A DNA stretch of 64,000 bases, from NCBI RefSeq assembly GCF_040218225.1, contig NZ_JAVJQO010000004.1:434001-498000 (forward strand), read 5' to 3'. The number at the start of each line of letters is the position of its first letter. Positions within the stretch are counted from its first letter, which is position 1. The position numbers were made by a program, and so were the translations under genes. The stretch is from Gracilimonas sp. (lineage in GTDB: Bacteria; Bacteroidota; Rhodothermia; Balneolales; Balneolaceae). Below the pieces are notes generated by a model. That model worked only from the letters and a program-made list of their open reading frames with translations. It was not told the DNA's origin and ran no database searches. Shown here in pieces: positions 8,820-17,248 of the stretch.

Positions 8820-9187
8820 CATCTAATCACAAGGCCATGAAATCCTTCCTTTTTTTCCTTACTTGCTGCCTGTTTACAAATTGAAGAAAGCATTTCAATC
8901 TCTATTTACCAATCCGGTTAATATAATTTTCAGTTCTTATATGCCGGTAAGATTGAAAAAGAATTCACATATCAGTTTTAACGTAAATCTAAGTTCTGTT
9001 GTAAAAACTAAAAAATGGACTTTTATGGTTTCGAATAGTTGTCACCCTGAACTTGATTCAGGGTCTGAGGAGGATATCTGCCTGATATATTGAGAATCTT
9101 TCGCTAACTGCTCGCCCTTTTCAGATGCTGAATCAAGTTCAGCATGACAACAAAACAAATGACTCCTTAAGAAGTGTTGACATCAAC
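8820..9187. other. Gene-poor spacer with a signal-peptide remnant and a REP-like element
   Basis: No full gene. At 8838-8885 (+) there is an ATG followed by 14 codons resembling an export signal (MKSFLFFLTCCLFTN) and then TGA, which could be the stump of a decayed exported protein. The rest to 9040 shows nothing recognisable. 9041-9148 holds the second double-hairpin repeat. Confidence 0.5.
9041..9148. repeat. REP-like double-hairpin element, copy 2
   Basis: Two hairpins about 60 bases apart. The first is 9041-9066 (GTCA, stem CCCTGAA/TTCAGGG, TCT). The second is 9123-9148 (AGA, stem ATGCTGAA/TTCAGCAT, TGAC). The outer ends GTCA...TCT and AGA...TGAC match those of the element at 3103-3196, although the stems differ. 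It lies between tonB and the convergent mscS gene, where it could also act as a transcription stop. Confidence 0.75.
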
Positions 9188-10219
9188 CTAATCTTCCCCT
9201 GATTCTTTCTTAGAAGTTTCTGAATCTTCAGAACCGTGCTTAATCTCCTCATCCTTATCAAAATTGAGCCCTGAACGGACATGTAAATCTCTTTGAGGGA
9301 ATGGTATTTCGATGTCGTATTCTGCGAACTTCCGAACAATCGCCTGATTTAATTTATTGTGAACCTGATATCGTCTTTTCACATCAGGAATCCATGCTAA
9401 TAGTTTCATATCCCAGGAAGAATCCCCAAAACTACGCAACTGCACTTCATGCTTAGGGGTTTTGAGTACATCATCACATTCATCAGCCACTTCATTTAGT
9501 GCTTTTAAGACTTTATCCAGATCTGAAGAGTATGAAACGCCAACATCGACTCCAAGACGATAGGTTGGGTCGCCATGAGAGAAGTTGATCACATCTTTAG
9601 ACACAAACTCTGAGTTTGGCACTATTATAGAGATGTTATCCAGGGTTTTTACTTTTGTAGACCTGATATTAATCTCTTCTATATCACCCTCGATATTATT
9701 GACCATTACACGGTCGCCCACGCTAATCGGGCGCTCAAAAAGTACAATCAAACCTGAAATGAAATTCGAGGTGATGTTCTGAAGACCAAAACCAATACCA
9801 ACCGACAGGAAACCAAAAATAACCGCCAGCCCGGTCATATTTATCCCAAGAAACTGGAATGAAATAAAGACCCCGATTACAACCACCACATATTGCGACA
9901 TCCTGGAAAGGGTGTATCGGAGTCCGCCATCTTTTACAAAGCGCGGAAGAATTTTACGATTAAGCATTCTTTTTGTGAAAGAAGCCAGGAATGAAAATCC
10001 AACCAGCAACAGGATGAAGATAATCAGCTTCAGAAAGGTGACCGGAGTATTCTGAATACTAAACAGCTGTACCTGCAGTAAATCCCAGATATAAATAAAA
10101 AACTCGGAAAGAGAATAATTGGTTGGGTCTGGAATCTTAACTGTATCAGTCCGGATAATGCCACTATCCGGAACCAAAGAGTCTACTTGCGAAGGAGCTG
10201 TTGTTGGTAGTTGAATCAT
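9188..10219 (-). CDS. Small-conductance mechanosensitive channel, MscS family
   Basis: Releases solutes on hypo-osmotic shock. Three membrane helices are followed by the pore helix and MscS beta domain: TFLKLIIFILLLVGFSFLASF, YVVVVIGVFISFQFLGI and GLAVIFGFLSVGIGFGLQNITSNFISGLIVLFERP, then VGDRVMVNNIEGDIEEINIRST. The C-terminal domain ends in an acidic tail. I chose ATG at 10219 (343 residues). A longer reading frame could begin at TTG 10273, but that start overlaps the T-tract of the glgP terminator and would leave no leader, so it is unlikely unless the extra residues form a signal peptide. The gene lies downstream of glgP on the same strand but is separated by that terminator. Confidence 0.92.
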   Translation of the reverse strand: MIQLPTTAPSQVDSLVPDSGIIRTDTVKIPDPTNYSLSEFFIYIWDLLQVQLFSIQNTPVTFLKLIIFILLLVGFSFLASFTKRMLNRKILPRFVKDGGLRYTLSRMSQYVVVVIGVFISFQFLGINMTGLAVIFGFLSVGIGFGLQNITSNFISGLIVLFERPISVGDRVMVNNIEGDIEEINIRSTKVKTLDNISIIVPNSEFVSKDVINFSHGDPTYRLGVDVGVSYSSDLDKVLKALNEVADECDDVLKTPKHEVQLRSFGDSSWDMKLLAWIPDVKRRYQVHNKLNQAIVRKFAEYDIEIPFPQRDLHVRSGLNFDKDEEIKHGSEDSETSKKESGED

Positions 10220-10271
10220 AGAGCCAAATGTAATGGATTGAGACAAAAAACCCACAAGAATTTTAGGTGCC

Positions 10272-10309
10272 AAAAAAACAAAGCAGAGTCATGGGTAACA
10301 CGACTCTGC
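10272..10309 (-). terminator. Rho-independent terminator of glgP
   Basis: On the minus strand, just after the glgP stop codon, an 8-bp perfect stem (GCAGAGTC/GACTCTGC, 11-base loop) is followed by a T-rich run with seven consecutive T. It separates glgP from mscS. Confidence 0.85.
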
Positions 10310-10320
10310 CTTCTGCGTTT

Positions 10321-12798
10321 TTATTTGTCCAAACTTACCTTTGGCGCTTTCCAAATCTCATCGTTGTAATCGTTGATGGTTCGGTCGCTGGAAAACTTTC
10401 CAATATTCGCTGTATTCAGGATTGCCTTTCGGTTCCATTCGTCCTGATCTTTGAATAAATCCGAAACCTCTTTCTGCTTATTCACATAAGCTTCGTAATC
10501 AGCCAGCACCATAAAGTAATCGCCCTCGTGCAACAACGCATTAATAATCGGCTGGAAGAGTTCCTTATCGCCATTACTGAAGAACCCATCGCGAATTTGA
10601 TCCAGCGCCTGCTTTAATTTTTCATTAGCGTTGTAATAATCCCATGGGTTATACCCTTCACGGCGCAACTGATCAATCTCTTCTTCTTCGAGCCCAAAAA
10701 TAAAGATGTTATCATCGCCTACCTCTTCCTTGATTTCCACATTGGCGCCATCAAGCGTACCAATAGTCAGCGCTCCATTTAGTGCAAACTTCATGTTACC
10801 CGTTCCGGATGCTTCCATGCCTGCTGTTGATATCTGCTCAGACAAGTTGGCTGCAGGAATCAGTTTCTCAGCCAGTGTTACACTATAATTTTGAAGAAAT
10901 ACACATTTCAGCTTTTGGTTTACTTCAGGATCATTATTCACTACTTCAGCAATACTGTTAATCAGTTTGATGTGAAGCTTGGCCATGGTATATCCCGGAG
11001 CCGCTTTACCTGCAAAAATCACCGTTCTTGGGGATATATCCAGATCAGGATTTTCTTTCAGGCGATTATAGAGGGTAATCACATGAAGAGCCGCCATTAA
11101 TTGACGCTTATATTCATGAATTCGTTTAATCTGAATATCAAACATTGATTCAGGATCTACATCAAGGTCATTGTGCTCTTTGATGTATTCTGCCAGCCGC
11201 TTTTTATTCTCGAGTTTAATTTCAGCAAACTCCTTTCTGAACTTCTTGTCGTCGGCTTGCTTGTTGATTTTCTTCAACTCGTCCAGATCTGTAATCCAGT
11301 CATCGCCAATCTTATCAGATATCAGATCGGATAGTGCCGGATTACATTGTTTCAGCCAGCGGCGTGGCGTAATCCCATTGGTTTTATTGGTGAATTTATC
11401 CGGGTACATTTCATCAAAATCGCGGAACATGGATTGTTTCAGCAAGCGGGAGTGCATAGCCGCAACGCCGTTCACTTTATGTGATCCGACAATGCCAAGA
11501 TGCGCCATATGAACCACGGGGTGTTCTCCCTCACCTACAATGCTCATTCGGCTTTGGCGGCTTTTGTCATCTCCCAGCTTAATTTTAACATCATCCAGAA
11601 ACCGACGGTTAATTTCATAGATAATATTAAGGTGTCTCGGCAGAAGATTTCGAACCAACGATACCGGCCATTTTTCAAGGGCCTCCGGAAGCAGTGTGTG
11701 GTTAGTGTAAGCCATAGTATCTACCGTGATATCCCAGGCTTTTTCCCACTCCATATGCTCCTCATCCAGCAAGTAGCGCATTAATTCCGGAATAGCCAGG
11801 TTTGGATGCGTGTCGTTGCACTGAATGGATACTTTCTCAGGAAACTTGGTGAAATCAGAAGACTGTTTCTTAAAGCGACGAATTATATCCTGCATGGAAG
11901 CTGAGACGAGGAAATATTCCTGTTTTAACCGGAGCTCCTGACCTACAAACACTTTATCGTTTGGATAAAGTACGCGCGAAATGTTTTGCTCCAACTGATT
12001 ATCACGAACCGCATCTATGTACTGCCCCTGATTAAAGCTTTTTAGATCAATGCCTGCTGATGATTCTGCTTTCCATAATCTGAGATAGTTTACAATACCA
12101 TTGTCATATCCCGGGATGGGGGTATCATAGGCCACCGCTTTCACCCGGTGGGTATTTTCCCAATTATAATGAGTATTTCCATTACTGGACTGAACCGTTC
12201 CCTGGTTTCCATAAAACTCAACAGGATACTGAACTTTTGGACGAACGGTATCCCAGGGGTTTCCATACTTCAGCCATAGATCCGGGCGTTCAATTTGGTA
12301 GCCGTCTTGTATTTTTTGATAAAAGATCCCGTAGTCATACCGGATACCATGCCCGATAGCAGGAATCCCAAGTGTAGCCATTGAATCCAGGAAACAAGCC
12401 GCAAGCCTTCCCAGGCCTCCGTTTCCAAGCCCGGCATCCCATTCCTGGTCGCGGATATCTTCATAGGAAAGATCGAGATCATCCAGGGCCTCAGCTACTA
12501 AATCCCGAACATTCAGGTTCACGAGCATATTATCCAAAAGGCGACCGATCAGGTATTCCATTGAAAGGTAATACACTCGTTTCGCATTGGTTTTGTAGTA
12601 ATGCTGCTGAGTTTTCAACAACCGGTCATTAAGCCGGTCCATTATAGTCAGGGCCACGCTTCTGTACTTATCCCAGCTGGTTGTTGAGAACTCATCCTTA
12701 GCCAGCGTATGACGGAGGTGAAGCTTTATGTCTTCGCGAAGTGAATCTTTGTCCATTCCGGACCTGATGTTCACTCCATTTGTTTTTTTAGTACTCAT
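10321..12798 (-). CDS. glgP: Glycogen/starch phosphorylase
   Basis: Releases glucose-1-phosphate from alpha-1,4-glucans. The 825-residue length is typical for the family. The PLP lysine is K670 in EASGTGNMK, followed by LNGALTIGTLDGANVEI, and the N-terminal GNGGLGRLAACFLDS and MEYLIGR stretches are intact. The ATG at 12798 is preceded by an AT-rich spacer with a long inverted repeat. The gene is followed by its own terminator. No other glycogen gene is nearby, so it is probably transcribed alone. Confidence 0.97.
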   Translation of the reverse strand: MSTKKTNGVNIRSGMDKDSLREDIKLHLRHTLAKDEFSTTSWDKYRSVALTIMDRLNDRLLKTQQHYYKTNAKRVYYLSMEYLIGRLLDNMLVNLNVRDLVAEALDDLDLSYEDIRDQEWDAGLGNGGLGRLAACFLDSMATLGIPAIGHGIRYDYGIFYQKIQDGYQIERPDLWLKYGNPWDTVRPKVQYPVEFYGNQGTVQSSNGNTHYNWENTHRVKAVAYDTPIPGYDNGIVNYLRLWKAESSAGIDLKSFNQGQYIDAVRDNQLEQNISRVLYPNDKVFVGQELRLKQEYFLVSASMQDIIRRFKKQSSDFTKFPEKVSIQCNDTHPNLAIPELMRYLLDEEHMEWEKAWDITVDTMAYTNHTLLPEALEKWPVSLVRNLLPRHLNIIYEINRRFLDDVKIKLGDDKSRQSRMSIVGEGEHPVVHMAHLGIVGSHKVNGVAAMHSRLLKQSMFRDFDEMYPDKFTNKTNGITPRRWLKQCNPALSDLISDKIGDDWITDLDELKKINKQADDKKFRKEFAEIKLENKKRLAEYIKEHNDLDVDPESMFDIQIKRIHEYKRQLMAALHVITLYNRLKENPDLDISPRTVIFAGKAAPGYTMAKLHIKLINSIAEVVNNDPEVNQKLKCVFLQNYSVTLAEKLIPAANLSEQISTAGMEASGTGNMKFALNGALTIGTLDGANVEIKEEVGDDNIFIFGLEEEEIDQLRREGYNPWDYYNANEKLKQALDQIRDGFFSNGDKELFQPIINALLHEGDYFMVLADYEAYVNKQKEVSDLFKDQDEWNRKAILNTANIGKFSSDRTINDYNDEIWKAPKVSLDK

Positions 12799-12840
12799 AA
12801 AATCTGGTTCTTAATAAATAATCTTTAAATCGTTTTGAAG

Positions 12841-12921
12841 GTGATGAGTAATGAAGTGGTGCGTTTTTTTTAGTTAATAATGTATCTCCTTCATGGTATG
12901 GGAGACTTCATTACTCATCAC
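12841..12921. repeat. 17-bp perfect inverted repeat upstream of glgP
   Basis: GTGATGAGTAATGAAGT at 12841-12857 is repeated in inverted form at 12905-12921, with 47 bases between. The pair fills the space between the ispE stop and the glgP start. It is too widely spaced for a standard terminator. It could be a small transposable-type repeat or a structured RNA leader or tail. Confidence 0.7.
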
Positions 12922-12931
12922 TTTTCACAAA

Positions 12932-13807
12932 TCATTCTTCTTTTACATAAATGCCCAAATCGGGCTCAAATTTTGGCCGGGTCAGGTTTGCCGGAAATCC
13001 GAGTTTATGAAACGACTCATAGGCGTTAATTGCAACAAAATCCTGCTGAAAAACGCCAAAAACACTGGAACCGCTTCCGCTCATGCTGGCGTAATCTGCT
13101 CCGAATTCATAAAGCTGATCCTTGATGTTTCCAACCAAATGATGGCGCGGAAAAACGGCCGGCTCCAGCTGGTTCATTAACAAATACCTCCATTCTTCCG
13201 GCTCTTCCTCAAGCAATACGTTTTTAAGGGAAAATTCCGGTTCGGGATTGGGCTCACAAAACTGATAGGCTTCTGCTGTGCTGCTTTCAATATCTGGAAA
13301 GGCGGTTACAATCCAGCCGTCTGGCTGAATATCCAATTCTTCTATTTCCTCACCAATACCCGTAGCAAAACCCGGCTTTCCTTTGATGAAAAAGGGGACA
13401 TCGGCACCGATTCTTTTTCCCAGTTGCATGAGGTCATTCTCGTTCAGGCCCAGGTTTGCAATCTTATTCATCATGCGGAGGGTGGTGGCTGCGTTGCTGC
13501 TTCCTCCGCCAAGGCCCGCGCCGGCGGGTATATTTTTTTCCACTTCTATATAGAACTCGTCTTTCAGTCCCGCTTCTTTCTGAAGGAGCTTGATGGCTTT
13601 TACAATCAGGTTGGAATCGTCAACCGGGATTTTTTCATCACTCATGACCAGCTCCATGCGGGGAGCGTGCTTAACTCCAAAACGGTCGTTCCACTCTATA
13701 AAGCAGAAGCCCGTTTCAATGGTGTGATATCCATTATCGAGCCGTTCCAGCACATTCAGCCCGAGGTTAATTTTAGCGTATGAATTTGAAATCCAGAGAT
13801 CTGCCAT
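12932..13807 (-). CDS. ispE: 4-diphosphocytidyl-2-C-methyl-D-erythritol kinase
   Basis: GHMP kinase of the MEP isoprenoid pathway; it phosphorylates CDP-methylerythritol. The glycine-rich ATP loop PAGAGLGGGSSNAATTL is at 94-110. The N-terminal SYAKINLGLNVL with the catalytic lysine region is present, and the C-terminal motif reads MSGSGSSVFGVF. It is 291 residues, a normal length. The start overlaps the upstream cca stop by one base (TGATG), indicating translational coupling. No other isoprenoid gene is adjacent. Confidence 0.95.
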   Translation of the reverse strand: MADLWISNSYAKINLGLNVLERLDNGYHTIETGFCFIEWNDRFGVKHAPRMELVMSDEKIPVDDSNLIVKAIKLLQKEAGLKDEFYIEVEKNIPAGAGLGGGSSNAATTLRMMNKIANLGLNENDLMQLGKRIGADVPFFIKGKPGFATGIGEEIEELDIQPDGWIVTAFPDIESSTAEAYQFCEPNPEPEFSLKNVLLEEEPEEWRYLLMNQLEPAVFPRHHLVGNIKDQLYEFGADYASMSGSGSSVFGVFQQDFVAINAYESFHKLGFPANLTRPKFEPDLGIYVKEE

Positions 13808-15225
13808 CAGTTCAAAAATTCTTCTTTGTGTTTCATCATATACTCAAAAGCCGCGTCATGGTCGTTTGGGATATCGCCATTTAAAATTGCTTCTTTCACC
13901 GCATCTTTGACATCGCCCACCGTTCGGCTTGGTTCGATGTTCAGGGCTTCCATAATTTCTTCTCCTGAAAGCGGATTTTTCCAGTTTCGAATCCGATCCT
14001 TTTCTTCCACTTCTTTAATGCGCTGCTCTACATAATCAAAGTTCTTTTGATATCGCTCATGCTTATACTCGTTCTTAGTGGTGATATCGGCGCGGCACAG
14101 CTTCATCAGGTCATCAATGTCATCACCCGCCTCATAAATTAACCTGCGTATCGCACTATCGGAAACTTCATCCGAAACCAAAGCAATAGGGCGCAAGTGA
14201 AGCCTAACCATCTTCTTAACGTATCGCATTCGTTCATCCAGCGGCAGGCCTAAGCGGCGAAATATTTTCTTTGTCCACTTGGCTCCCAGGGCATCATGAC
14301 CGTGGAATGTCCACCCAACCCCTTCCTGAAAACGTTGTGTGGGCGGTTTGGCGATATCGTGCATAATAGCCGACCACCTTAGCCAGAGGTCAGCACCTAT
14401 CTCAATTACATTGTCCAGCACTTTCAGCGTGTGCCAGAAATTATCTTTATGACGAACACCCTTCACTTCCTTCACGCCGTGCAAGTTGTGCATTTCGGGG
14501 AAGAACTCTTTTAACAGTCCTGTCTTGAAAAGCATGGTGAATCCCAGCGACGGATTATCACTCATAATAATTTTATTGAGCTCTTCAATGATGCGCTCTT
14601 TAGATATAATGTTGATACGCTCCGACATTTCCGTAATCGCATCAAAGGTGTTTTCCTCGATGCGAAAATCCAGCTGGGAAGCAAACCGAATAGCCCTCAT
14701 CATTCTCAGCGGATCATCATCAAACGTTTTTTTCGGGTCGATGGGAGTGCGAATGAGCGCGCGCTCCAGGTCATCCATTCCTCCAAAGGGGTCATTAAGT
14801 TCCCCATAACTTTCTTTATTCAGCGACCACGACAGGGCGTTAATAGTTAAATCCCTGCGAAGCTGGTCATCTTCCAGCGTTCCGTCTTCTACAATCGGCT
14901 TACGGGAGTTCTTTCGGTAACTTTCTTTTCGCGCGCCCACAAACTCCAGTTCCAGCTCTCCGGTTTTAACCTGTGCAGTTCCAAATTGTTTATATACAGC
15001 CAGTGAGGAGCCCTTAATCTTGCCCGAAACTTTTCGCGCGAGCTTAATTCCGGATCCAACTGTAACAAAGTCGATATCTATCTCTCCTTGTTTAGAGCGG
15101 TTGAGATAGTAATCACGGACGTAGCCACCAACAACATAAACAGGGCAGTCCAATTCCTGTGCAGCATCGCTGATGATGGTAAATACTTTTTGATGTTCGG
15201 CTGGTATGTTTTCCATGTGTTTCAA
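13807..15225 (-). CDS. cca: CCA tRNA nucleotidyltransferase / poly(A) polymerase family with HD domain
   Basis: Class II nucleotidyltransferase. It has the GGYVRD motif at 33-38 and catalytic D50/D52 (EIDIDF), followed by the RRDLTINALSW nucleotide-selection region and the RFASQLDF helix. A C-terminal HD-type domain follows (LRWSAIMHDIAKPP, then FHGHDALG), for a total of 472 residues. The HD domain and length match bacterial proteins annotated as CCA-adding enzymes or poly(A) polymerases; CCA addition is more likely because the tRNA-Asp gene in this window does not encode its CCA. Two ATG codons three codons apart are possible starts. Confidence 0.88.
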   Translation of the reverse strand: MKHMENIPAEHQKVFTIISDAAQELDCPVYVVGGYVRDYYLNRSKQGEIDIDFVTVGSGIKLARKVSGKIKGSSLAVYKQFGTAQVKTGELELEFVGARKESYRKNSRKPIVEDGTLEDDQLRRDLTINALSWSLNKESYGELNDPFGGMDDLERALIRTPIDPKKTFDDDPLRMMRAIRFASQLDFRIEENTFDAITEMSERINIISKERIIEELNKIIMSDNPSLGFTMLFKTGLLKEFFPEMHNLHGVKEVKGVRHKDNFWHTLKVLDNVIEIGADLWLRWSAIMHDIAKPPTQRFQEGVGWTFHGHDALGAKWTKKIFRRLGLPLDERMRYVKKMVRLHLRPIALVSDEVSDSAIRRLIYEAGDDIDDLMKLCRADITTKNEYKHERYQKNFDYVEQRIKEVEEKDRIRNWKNPLSGEEIMEALNIEPSRTVGDVKDAVKEAILNGDIPNDHDAAFEYMMKHKEEFLN

Positions 15226-15331
15226 AGCATGCCAAAGATAGGAATGTTAGCGATTGCTTTCAGAGGAGAACTAAGATATTTTCAACAAGATTAATTCATA
15301 CATTAAAGACCGTTTAACAAATAAATAGTCT

Positions 15332-15733
15332 ATGGGAAATGCAAAAAAGTGGGTGATAGCTACCAACGGTACAAAATACGCCAGTGCGGCGGTTAAATAT
15401 GCGGCAGAGCTTTTTCGGGATTTACGGACTGAGCCGGAAGTTTATATTCTGGTGGTTGCGATTGACGATGATGCCCTTACCGAGGCCAAAGCTATTGTGG
15501 AGATGGCCAAATATACCTTTGAAGATATCGCCGGCAAAGAAGGTCCGCTTACACCTTATGTAGAAACGGGAGAGCCGGGCAAAGTAATTGTCGAGCAAAT
15601 GAAAAAGCTGAAGGCGGATCATTTGTTTATCGGGGGAGCCGATTTTAAATGGGATATCAACGACGAAGGCCCGGGCGGAATCAGTAATTATATTATTGAG
15701 AATCTCTCCGGTGGGGTTACGCTTATTAAGTAA
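15332..15733 (+). CDS. Universal stress protein (UspA) family
   Basis: A 133-residue alpha/beta protein. It starts WVIATNGTKYASAAVKYAAEL, the first strand and helix of the Usp fold. It has the IEQMKKLKADHLFIGG strand and ends with SNYIIENLSGGVTLIK, corresponding to the usual SVSxxVLxxAxxPVLVV close. The ATP-binding G-2x-G-9x-G-S/T motif is not well kept (GGADFKWDINDEGPGG replaces it), so it may be a non-ATP-binding member. It stands alone, divergent from cca. Confidence 0.7.
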   Translation: MGNAKKWVIATNGTKYASAAVKYAAELFRDLRTEPEVYILVVAIDDDALTEAKAIVEMAKYTFEDIAGKEGPLTPYVETGEPGKVIVEQMKKLKADHLFIGGADFKWDINDEGPGGISNYIIENLSGGVTLIK

Positions 15734-15765
15734 GTTTTTTTACGCTTAAAAAAGTACGGTGTCTG

Positions 15766-17247
15766 TTACTCTGTATAGAAAAGAGCTGATTTAGGGCTGC
15801 CATACTCTTCCTCACCATAATTACCCGTATCGTAAGTGATTAGATAAGCACCCGGCTCTATTTCTATCAAATTATATATGTATTCCACATAATCTGGCAA
15901 TCTAAATACTTTGGACCAGCTTTCTTTTTCAAAATCATATATTTCAAGAGAATACTCGAAAGAACGGTAACGCACCTCATTCATTTCAGTTAGAACCATC
16001 AACTGATTTTCCCCAGGCTGTTGAATGGGATGAACAAACCTATTGTAGTGTATGTCGTGGGTTGGATATTTTGTACGAGGAAGCTCCTCCCATGAGTCTG
16101 AGTCTGGGAAATACAACTGAACTCTTGCGTCTTCATTGTCAAACCCATCTAAAAAAGCCACACTACCATTCGACAATGTTAACGAATTAAACGCGTGTTC
16201 TTCTCTGAGAAACGGAGAAGGAGCGACATAACTCCAGTTTTGCTGTTCCGCATCATATACTTGACATTGAGTTGTTTTCAGACAGCCTATTACATTTCCA
16301 TTTTTTAATGTGTTTAAGGTGAAAGGAACCATGTCATCAAGGGGGGGATTAATTCCTGTAATAGCTCTTGTTTTTGGGTCAAGAATATATGCAGCATTCC
16401 TTAACGGGCTAAACTTTGTGCGTACTGTGAATAATAATTTTCCGTTTTGAAGCTGTGCAAACCTAGCCATCTCTAAATTTTTTGTGGCATCAACCAATTC
16501 CTGCCCTATTTCTGTGCAAATACCTTTATGTATTTCACAAAGAATACCTATAAAGTTCTGCTCTTGGTTGAACCGGTTCACTGAAAAAAATGCATTATTT
16601 CCAACCGGAGAAATATCCGATTGATGACTAATATTTCGTATAGCAGTAAGGTTTTCAAATTCTTTTAGTTCCCATGTGCCCGATTCCAAATCTAAGAGGC
16701 TAAAAACTGGTTTTCTACTAAAGTTTTGAGGATGATATAGGAGAAATTCTTTTTCAGAAATGCTCATCCCAAATGCTGAAGATCTTACAGCGAACCCGCC
16801 TGATTTATCGAATTTTAGATCCAGATTATTTACGAAACCGCTTAAAACCAACTCACTTTCTAATTTAAGGGACGAATCACTTCGGGCAATAGCATCAACT
16901 CTATACTGGTAGACGTCGGCCTCAAGAACCTGATCAGTCCAGGCTGTGTCTTTAAAGCTTTCAGTTTCATGAATAAGATTGTACTGCGAACTTGTACTTT
17001 TTTTACGACGAATTTCGTAGCGGGTCACACCAAAAATTTGAGGCCAGGTTAGCTGAACTATATTCCGGTCAATAACAACATGTTCCACCCTTTGCAGACC
17101 TTCATTAGAAGGTAAATAATTTATACTGCCAGCATCATTCGGGTTTTTACGGTCAAAGTCTGCTGGAAGCTCGCACCCTGTCCAAAAGACCATACTTAGT
17201 AAAAGTGCATATGAAAATAACCCTGTTGGTATGGCTTTTTCTTTCAT
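15766..17247 (-). CDS. Lipoprotein with fibronectin-like domain and beta-propeller-like repeats
   Basis: A 493-residue protein not recognised as a named family. It has a lipoprotein signal peptide with lipobox FWTGC. A fibronectin-type-III-like stretch follows at about 50-135 (VQLTWPQIFGVTRYEIRRKK ... VYQYRVDAIARSD). About 300 residues of repeating short beta blades come next, with patterns such as LPNGNVIGCL..., VYDAEQQNWSYVAP, LYFPDSDSWEELPRT and IYDFEKESWSKVF, which recall Kelch or related propellers. It should be anchored in the envelope. It is co-transcribed with, and only one base from, the upstream gene, so the two probably work together. The function is unknown. Confidence 0.65.
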   Translation of the reverse strand: MKEKAIPTGLFSYALLLSMVFWTGCELPADFDRKNPNDAGSINYLPSNEGLQRVEHVVIDRNIVQLTWPQIFGVTRYEIRRKKSTSSQYNLIHETESFKDTAWTDQVLEADVYQYRVDAIARSDSSLKLESELVLSGFVNNLDLKFDKSGGFAVRSSAFGMSISEKEFLLYHPQNFSRKPVFSLLDLESGTWELKEFENLTAIRNISHQSDISPVGNNAFFSVNRFNQEQNFIGILCEIHKGICTEIGQELVDATKNLEMARFAQLQNGKLLFTVRTKFSPLRNAAYILDPKTRAITGINPPLDDMVPFTLNTLKNGNVIGCLKTTQCQVYDAEQQNWSYVAPSPFLREEHAFNSLTLSNGSVAFLDGFDNEDARVQLYFPDSDSWEELPRTKYPTHDIHYNRFVHPIQQPGENQLMVLTEMNEVRYRSFEYSLEIYDFEKESWSKVFRLPDYVEYIYNLIEIEPGAYLITYDTGNYGEEEYGSPKSALFYTE

Positions 17248-17248
17248 A

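Noticed and set aside
8863-9093. 76-codon plus-strand frame after tonB
   Set aside because: It runs through the REP-like hairpin, has no family signature and starts within the signal-like stump region in another frame.
10220-10273. TTG start for the MscS channel
   Set aside because: It lies in the T-tract of the glgP terminator; ATG 10219 gives a complete channel.
15700-15765. Terminator after the universal stress gene
   Set aside because: Only a weak AT-rich stem near the stop; no convincing hairpin.
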